From Mariprofundales bacterium (GTDB lineage: Bacteria > Pseudomonadota > Zetaproteobacteria > Mariprofundales > J009): a stretch of DNA of 52,582 bases. Shown here one piece after another: positions 47,370 to 52,582 of the stretch. Position numbers and translations under genes: made by a program. Every line of letters begins with the position of its first letter. Positions within the stretch are counted from its first letter, which is position 1. The DNA lies in NCBI GenBank assembly GCA_030950645.1, contig JAUZRF010000087.1, positions 1 through 52,582 of the forward strand, read 5' to 3'. The notes beneath the pieces were generated by a model that ran no database searches, was not told where the DNA came from, and worked only from the letters and a program-made list of their open reading frames with translations.

Positions 47370-48629
47370 TCATGGGGTTGGGAGCGTATCCCAAATTAGC
47401 CGAGAATCAAAGCTTTCCGCCGCCATCATGGTGGTGACAACCACGGCAGCAAAAAAGAGTGCGCCAATATTGGGCTCAACCGTGGCAACCACACCCATTT
47501 TCATTAAGGCGGAGAGTAGCGCAATCACGAAGATATCGGTCATTGACCAAGCGCCGACCAAGGTGGCCAGTCGGCATAGGCGGGTGCGATCGACGGGGTA
47601 TTGCGCTTTGCGAAATTGAATAGTGATCAGAATTGATGAGAAGGTGATTAATTTCAGACCGGGGATGAGGATCGATGCAAAGAAGATAATCAGCGACAAG
47701 CCCCACATGCCAGCAGCTGCCAGATGGATCACACCCCCGAGGATGGTGGAGGGTTCGCCTTGGCCAAAGCGAATCACCGTCATGATCGGATAGAGGTTGG
47801 CCGGAATCAATAGTAGTGTTGCTGCGGCCAGTAGCGACCAGGTGCGCTGGATGCTTTCGGGCTTGCGCAGGTGGAGCTGGCCACCGCAATGGGCGCAGGG
47901 TGGATGGTGCTCAAGGGCGGATAACGGTGCTAGCAGCTTGCAGTAGCTGCAGCAGATCAGTCCATTGGCCGCTGCGGAGGAATGGCCAGATTGGAGCGGG
48001 CGTGGTTGGGTTACGGAGGTGCGGAATGGCCAGATGAGGTGGGAGTCGAAACTCGCCTCTGCCGCAGCAGTGAATAGCATCATGAGGACAAAGGCCGCAG
48101 CACCAATGCCGGGGATGATTTCGGCGATATCGAGCAACTTGACCACGGCGACTAGGGAGGCGAGCACGAAGATGCTGACCATGCTCCATGGCGTGATGTG
48201 GTGCAATAGTCGGAAGATCCAGCCACTACCCGGAGCGGTGATCCCCCACTTGCGTGGCAGGAGCAGGTAGAGGTGTCCAATCATCATCAGTAGCGGAAAT
48301 AGCAGGCTGGTGAGTAGCACCAGTAGCCCAAGCAGTGGCATGCCATGCTGCTGTAGTGTCCATATGCTATTGGTCAGATGCACCGTTTCTATCCGTGCAC
48401 CAATCTTGAGCGATAGGAAGGGGTATAGATTGGCGAAGATAAAGCAGATCAGCGCAGCCAGATAAAAAGCGAGCGTGCGATCCAGTGCGCTAGGATCCTT
48501 CTGATAGAGCTTAGCACCGCAGCGACTACAGTGTGCCTTTCCTCCCTCCCCAGTGAGGGGCGTTATTTGGTGTAGCAGGTCGCATTCGGGGCAGGCGATC
48601 AGGGGTGGGGTTGTTGCCGTTGCTGCCAT
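47370..48629 (-). CDS. pqiA: PqiA family integral membrane protein
   Basis: Duplicated paraquat-inducible A modules, each preceded by a CxxC zinc ribbon (CPECDLLHQ..CSRCGAKL; CSYCKLL..CAHCGGQL). Confidence 0.92.
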   Translation of the reverse strand: MAATATTPPLIACPECDLLHQITPLTGEGGKAHCSRCGAKLYQKDPSALDRTLAFYLAALICFIFANLYPFLSLKIGARIETVHLTNSIWTLQQHGMPLLGLLVLLTSLLFPLLMMIGHLYLLLPRKWGITAPGSGWIFRLLHHITPWSMVSIFVLASLVAVVKLLDIAEIIPGIGAAAFVLMMLFTAAAEASFDSHLIWPFRTSVTQPRPLQSGHSSAAANGLICCSYCKLLAPLSALEHHPPCAHCGGQLHLRKPESIQRTWSLLAAATLLLIPANLYPIMTVIRFGQGEPSTILGGVIHLAAAGMWGLSLIIFFASILIPGLKLITFSSILITIQFRKAQYPVDRTRLCRLATLVGAWSMTDIFVIALLSALMKMGVVATVEPNIGALFFAAVVVTTMMAAESFDSRLIWDTLPTP

Positions 48630-48646
48630 GGTTGTGACTTACCGCG

Positions 48647-50488
48647 TTAGCGTAATTGTGAGATATCTCGTACCGCACCGCGATCTGCGCTGGTGGTCAT
48701 GGCGGCGTAGGCTTTGAGTGCTTGAGAGACTTGGCGATGACGACCTATCGGCTTCCAGCCATCCGCGCCTTTGGCCTCCATCGCATCGCGGCGCGTCTTG
48801 AGGGTCTCGTCATCGACCGCCAAATGGATGGTGCGGTTGGGGATGTCGATCTCAATGCGATCCCCCTCCTCGACCAGTCCGATGGTACCACCTTCCGCAG
48901 CTTCTGGTGAGGCGTGGCCGATGGAGAGGCCGGAGGTTCCACCTGAGAATCGTCCATCGGTGATCAGGGCACATGCCTTACCTAACCCCTTTGATTTCAG
49001 ATAGCTGGTTGGGTACAGCATCTCCTGCATGCCGGGGCCACCCTTGGGGCCTTCGTAGCGAATCAGTACTACATCTCCGGCGCGGATTTTGTCATTGAGA
49101 ATCGCATCTACCGCCGCATCTTGGCTCTCAAAGATCCGTGCCGCCCCGGTGAAGGTGAGGATTGAGGTATCGACCCCAGCAGTTTTCACGATGCAGCCGC
49201 GTATCGCGATATTTCCAGAGAGTACCGCCAACCCTCCATCCTGCGAGTAGGCATGCGCCACATCGCGGATGCACCCCTGCTCGCGGTCGAGATCGAGCGT
49301 TGGGTAGCGTTTATCCTGAGAAAATGCCTGCAAGTTTGGCACATTACCGGGTGCGGCGCGGTAGAATTCCGCAGCCTCGGTGTCGCCGCCCGTGATATCC
49401 CATTTGGCCAAGGCATCGGCCAGCTTGCCATCGACGGTGGCGGTGTCGCGATGGAGCAGGCCACCTCGTGCCAATTCGCCCAGAATGGCATAAACCCCGC
49501 CCGCGCGGTGCACATCCTCTAGATGATAGCGCTGGGTTGATGGCGCCACCTTGCACAGGTTGGGGACTTGGCGGGAGAGGCGATCAATATCTGCCATGGT
49601 GAAATCAACCTCTGCCTCTTGGGCGATGGCGAGCAGGTGAAGCACGGTGTTGGTCGAGCCGCCCATGGCGATATCGAGCATCATGGCATTCTCAAATGCT
49701 GCTTTATTGCCAATGGCGCGCGGCAGCAGGGAGGCATCATCCTGCTCGTAGTACTGTTTGGTGATGGTGACGATGCGGCGTGCCGCACGCAGGAACAGAT
49801 TCTTGCGATCCGCGTGGGTGGCAAGCAGTGAGCCGTTGCCGGGCAGCGCCAGCCCCAGTGCCTCAGCCAAGCAGTTCATCGAATTGGCCGTGAACATGCC
49901 CGAACACGAACCGCAGGTGGGACAGGCGCTTCGTTCGTATTCGGCCACGGTGGCATCACTCACCTTGTCATCACCGGCCACGATCATGGCGTCAATCAGA
50001 TCGAGTTTGCGCTCCTCGCCGTCAATCAGCGCCTTACCCGCCTCCATCGGCCCACCGGAGATGAAGATCGCGGGGATGTTGAGCCGCATCGCGGCCATCA
50101 TCATGCCGGGGGTGATTTTGTCGCAGTTGGAGATGCAGATCAGGGCATCCGCGCAGTGGGCGTTGGCCATGTACTCCACCGAATCAGCAATGATCTCGCG
50201 CGATGGCAGCGAGTAGAGCATGCCGCTATGCCCCATGGCGATGCCGTCATCGATGGCGATGGTGTGGAACTCTTTGGCGACGCCGCCCGCAGCCTCAATC
50301 TCGCGCGCCACCATCTGACCCAAGTCCTTGAGATGAACATGGCCGGGCACGAATTGGGTGAAGGAGTTGGCGATGGCGATGATCGGCTTATCAAAATCGC
50401 CATCTTTGGTGCCGGTAGCACGCCATAGCGCGCGGGCGCCAGCCATATTGCGGCCATGGGTAGAGGTGCGGGAACGGTATGCAGGCAT
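48647..50488 (-). CDS. ilvD: Dihydroxy-acid dehydratase
   Basis: [57 protein letters not shown]; start trimmed because the upstream extension runs into a MITE. Confidence 0.97.
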   Translation of the reverse strand: MPAYRSRTSTHGRNMAGARALWRATGTKDGDFDKPIIAIANSFTQFVPGHVHLKDLGQMVAREIEAAGGVAKEFHTIAIDDGIAMGHSGMLYSLPSREIIADSVEYMANAHCADALICISNCDKITPGMMMAAMRLNIPAIFISGGPMEAGKALIDGEERKLDLIDAMIVAGDDKVSDATVAEYERSACPTCGSCSGMFTANSMNCLAEALGLALPGNGSLLATHADRKNLFLRAARRIVTITKQYYEQDDASLLPRAIGNKAAFENAMMLDIAMGGSTNTVLHLLAIAQEAEVDFTMADIDRLSRQVPNLCKVAPSTQRYHLEDVHRAGGVYAILGELARGGLLHRDTATVDGKLADALAKWDITGGDTEAAEFYRAAPGNVPNLQAFSQDKRYPTLDLDREQGCIRDVAHAYSQDGGLAVLSGNIAIRGCIVKTAGVDTSILTFTGAARIFESQDAAVDAILNDKIRAGDVVLIRYEGPKGGPGMQEMLYPTSYLKSKGLGKACALITDGRFSGGTSGLSIGHASPEAAEGGTIGLVEEGDRIEIDIPNRTIHLAVDDETLKTRRDAMEAKGADGWKPIGRHRQVSQALKAYAAMTTSADRGAVRDISQLR

Positions 50489-50542
50489 GTTTGAAAAGCT
50501 CCTTACTACAACATCGAAAGCGGAACGAATGAGAGTCTGTTC

Positions 50543-50696
50543 GTAACTACTCAGCACCCTACCAGAAAATGGCTGTAACTGCTCAGATTGCTTCCAGTTT
50601 TTCTGATAACAAGGCGAAAAAGCTTAAGTTTACTACTATAAATGAGGATTTTTCAACGCCGCTATCGGGAAAACCGGGAGTGAGCTGAGCAGTTAC
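50543..50696 (+). mobile_element. MITE-like element, full copy
   Basis: gtaactactcagcaccctaccagaaaatgg...gtgagctgagcagttac; flanks gtctgttc/atctgtaa partly alike (5 of 8). Confidence 0.9.
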
Positions 50697-50738
50697 ATCT
50701 GTAACTTGCATCGCGTTATGTTGTCAGGAGTGGCGGGG

Positions 50739-50812
50739 TGGAGCGGGTGAAGGGAATCGAACCCTCGTTCTCAGCTTGGGAAGCTGCTGTACTACCATTG
50801 TACTACACCCGC
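50739..50812 (-). tRNA. tRNA-Gly (CCC)
   Basis: Reverse complement GCGGGTGTAGTACAATGGTAGTAC...GCTTCCCAAGC...GGGTTCGATTCCC...ACCCGCTCCA. Confidence 0.9.
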
Positions 50813-50864
50813 ATGATACGCATATTCACCCTGATGGATGGTATCTTGCAACCTTTACCGACGG

Positions 50865-51019
50865 GTAACTACTCGGCACCCTACCAGAAAATGGCTGTAA
50901 CTGCTCAGATTGCTGCTGATTTTCCTGATAGCAAGGCGAAAAACCTTAAGTTTACTACCGTAAATGTGCATTTTTCACCGCAGTTATCGGGAAAATAAAA
51001 AAGTGATCTGAATTATTAC
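50865..51019 (+). mobile_element. MITE-like element, diverged full copy
   Basis: gtaactactcggcaccctacc...aagtgatctgaattattac; flanks accgacgg/accagcgg (6 of 8). Confidence 0.85.
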
Positions 51020-51079
51020 ACCAGCGGCAAGACTAAGTTTAATCGCCTTGCTTGGCCACCATGCTGAGGAGTCTTGCGG

Positions 51080-51985
51080 CTATTTTTCTGTGCGTAATTC
51101 TACGGATATCTCAGAAAATTCAGATAGTTCATTCAGAACTGGAGCCGGTTTTCCGCCGGTTTGCAACGGGGCGGCTATCAGCGTGATTCCACGGGTACGC
51201 ACGGCGATATTCTTCGCTGTAGTGGTAACCTGATAGACGCTTCCCGCTTGTTGTAGCGATAGATCTCCAGAGGGCGCGGTGCTGGCATAGAGGGTGATCT
51301 TCTCGTTGCCAAAGGGTGGCGACACCTCAAGGTCAAACCGATCCTTGCCCGTCGCGGGGATGGCGTAGGAGGCACCGCCCTGGAAGTAGTTGTTTTTGCG
51401 GTAGGGGTTGGGGAGCAGTTGGATCTGCTGGCCAGCCGCATCATGGTAGATCAAGCGGGCATAAAAAGGCTTGTTTCCACGCAGATAGATGTGGACATGC
51501 TCTCCCCGATGGTAGCGCGGTTTGTCGGTCCAGAGCTGTACGGTAAGGGGTTTGCTGGGGTCATCCATGGTGGTGACTCGGCTTACTTTTTGCATCACCT
51601 TGGGCTCAGGTTTCACCTCGGCCTGAATGCGGATAAAATAGCACTCTCCCATTCCTGGCTCGGTATCCCAGTGCTTGTTCATCTCTTTGATAATGGTCAC
51701 GGTAGCCTTGGCAAAGGCGTATATTAGATCACTCTGCACCTCGGCATCTTTGATCAGCGTTTGGCTTTTGATGTGGGTGGCGGCCTGTTCGCTGGCCATG
51801 CGCTTGGCCTCAGTCAGGGCATCATGCACGGTCTGCTTGCGCGATTTATCGTAGCCCATGCAGGAGGTTCCGTCGCTAATCACCACTGTGGATTGCACCG
51901 AAGTTGATTGCGCGGAGAAGGTCTGCCCAGCGATGGCGGGTATGCTCAAGGTGAGCAGCAGGCAGGTAATGAGGAATCGAATCAT
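51080..51985 (-). CDS. DUF4384-type secreted protein
   Basis: Signal peptide; PLTVQLWTDKPRYHRGEHVHIYLRGNKPFYARLIYHDAAGQQIQLLPNPYRKNNYFQGG. Confidence 0.75.
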   Translation of the reverse strand: MIRFLITCLLLTLSIPAIAGQTFSAQSTSVQSTVVISDGTSCMGYDKSRKQTVHDALTEAKRMASEQAATHIKSQTLIKDAEVQSDLIYAFAKATVTIIKEMNKHWDTEPGMGECYFIRIQAEVKPEPKVMQKVSRVTTMDDPSKPLTVQLWTDKPRYHRGEHVHIYLRGNKPFYARLIYHDAAGQQIQLLPNPYRKNNYFQGGASYAIPATGKDRFDLEVSPPFGNEKITLYASTAPSGDLSLQQAGSVYQVTTTAKNIAVRTRGITLIAAPLQTGGKPAPVLNELSEFSEISVELRTEK

Positions 51986-51994
51986 GAGGTACTC

Positions 51995-52582
51995 CTACAG
52001 CCGTTTGGTCTCAAAGCCAACGATGTTGCGGTCGATGCTGGCAAATGCCACTCCGATTAACCATAGCTCGCCCTGGCCGACATACTTTTCGTAGTAGCGT
52101 TTGGCCTCGATCTGTTGCAATGCACTGCCAGTGTCGGTCATCTCCACCACCTTGAATTCGATGATGAAGATGCGCTCACCCAGCTTCACCGTCAGGTCGA
52201 TGCGCCCCTTGGCGGTGACATCCTCGGCGACCACATCCAGCCCTAGGGCGGCAAAATAGCAGTAGACGATTGAGCAGTAGTAGCCCTCGTAGTTGGCCAT
52301 CTGATTCTTGCGGTACCAGTCGTGCGGAATCGCGGCGAAAAAGGCGTGAAAGCTGGCGCGCAGCGCCGCCATATCGGCCTGCTCCAACGCCCGATATACC
52401 CCTTGTAGGTTGCGCTCCCGAGCCTCGGGCTGCGCCACTAGGGTGTGTAGCATGGCATCGCTCAGACTCATTTTAACCTCCCGATTCGGAAAGCCGAGCT
52501 CAAAGCCATAGCGATTACCCAGCGGCTCTTTTTTGAGGATGGTGAGATAGCCGGTCTGGAACATCAGGGTTTCCACCGCCAT
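51995..52582 (-). CDS. PD-(D/E)XK nuclease-like (DUF1703/PDDEXK_9) C-terminal part; 5' end outside window
   Basis: GRIDLTVKLGERIFIIEFKVVE; ORF runs off the window edge. Confidence 0.75.
   Translation of the reverse strand: MAVETLMFQTGYLTILKKEPLGNRYGFELGFPNREVKMSLSDAMLHTLVAQPEARERNLQGVYRALEQADMAALRASFHAFFAAIPHDWYRKNQMANYEGYYCSIVYCYFAALGLDVVAEDVTAKGRIDLTVKLGERIFIIEFKVVEMTDTGSALQQIEAKRYYEKYVGQGELWLIGVAFASIDRNIVGFETKRL

Noticed and set aside
50738-50998. 86-aa plus-strand ORF
   Set aside because: Runs through tRNA-Gly and a MITE copy; not a plausible protein.

Overview
The window looks like a proteobacterial chromosome segment and is mostly housekeeping genes. In order it carries recJ, dprA, topA, rimI, clpB, mlaA, a DosC-like globin diguanylate cyclase, sdhCDABE, a DUF1573/cytochrome c protein, tRNA-Ser, pmbA/tldE and tldD, ilvE, an EamA transporter, an AsmA-like protein, mlaC, htpG, prk, mnmG-rsmG-parA-parB with two parS-like palindromes, a 2Fe-2S ferredoxin, cobT-cobC, xerC, hemH, a five-gene MCE/RND cluster (PqiA, PqiB, PqiC, LolA-like, MMPL-cNMP), ilvD, tRNA-Gly, a DUF4384-type protein and a truncated PD-(D/E)XK protein. 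The strongest non-gene signal is a dispersed, non-coding, near-palindromic element of about 152-155 bp. It has termini GTAACTACTCAG...CTGAGTAGTTAC, seven near-full-length copies and five fragments. Two copies are flanked by perfect 8-bp direct repeats, so it is a mobile MITE-like family; several copies abut gene starts (recJ, dgc/sdhC, ilvD). Other accessory signals: a beta-CASP MBL protein with an unusual C-terminal extension beside three tandem paralogous LRV/HEAT-like proteins; a 700-bp scrapyard (transposase tail, group II intron domain V-like fragment, possible IS ends, two MITE copies); a pst operon reduced to a PstS head joined to a PstB tail; a possible HsdM tail; and a nested inverted-repeat element at 14.2-14.4 kb. 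All family calls are from reading the sequence and memory; no database search was run.
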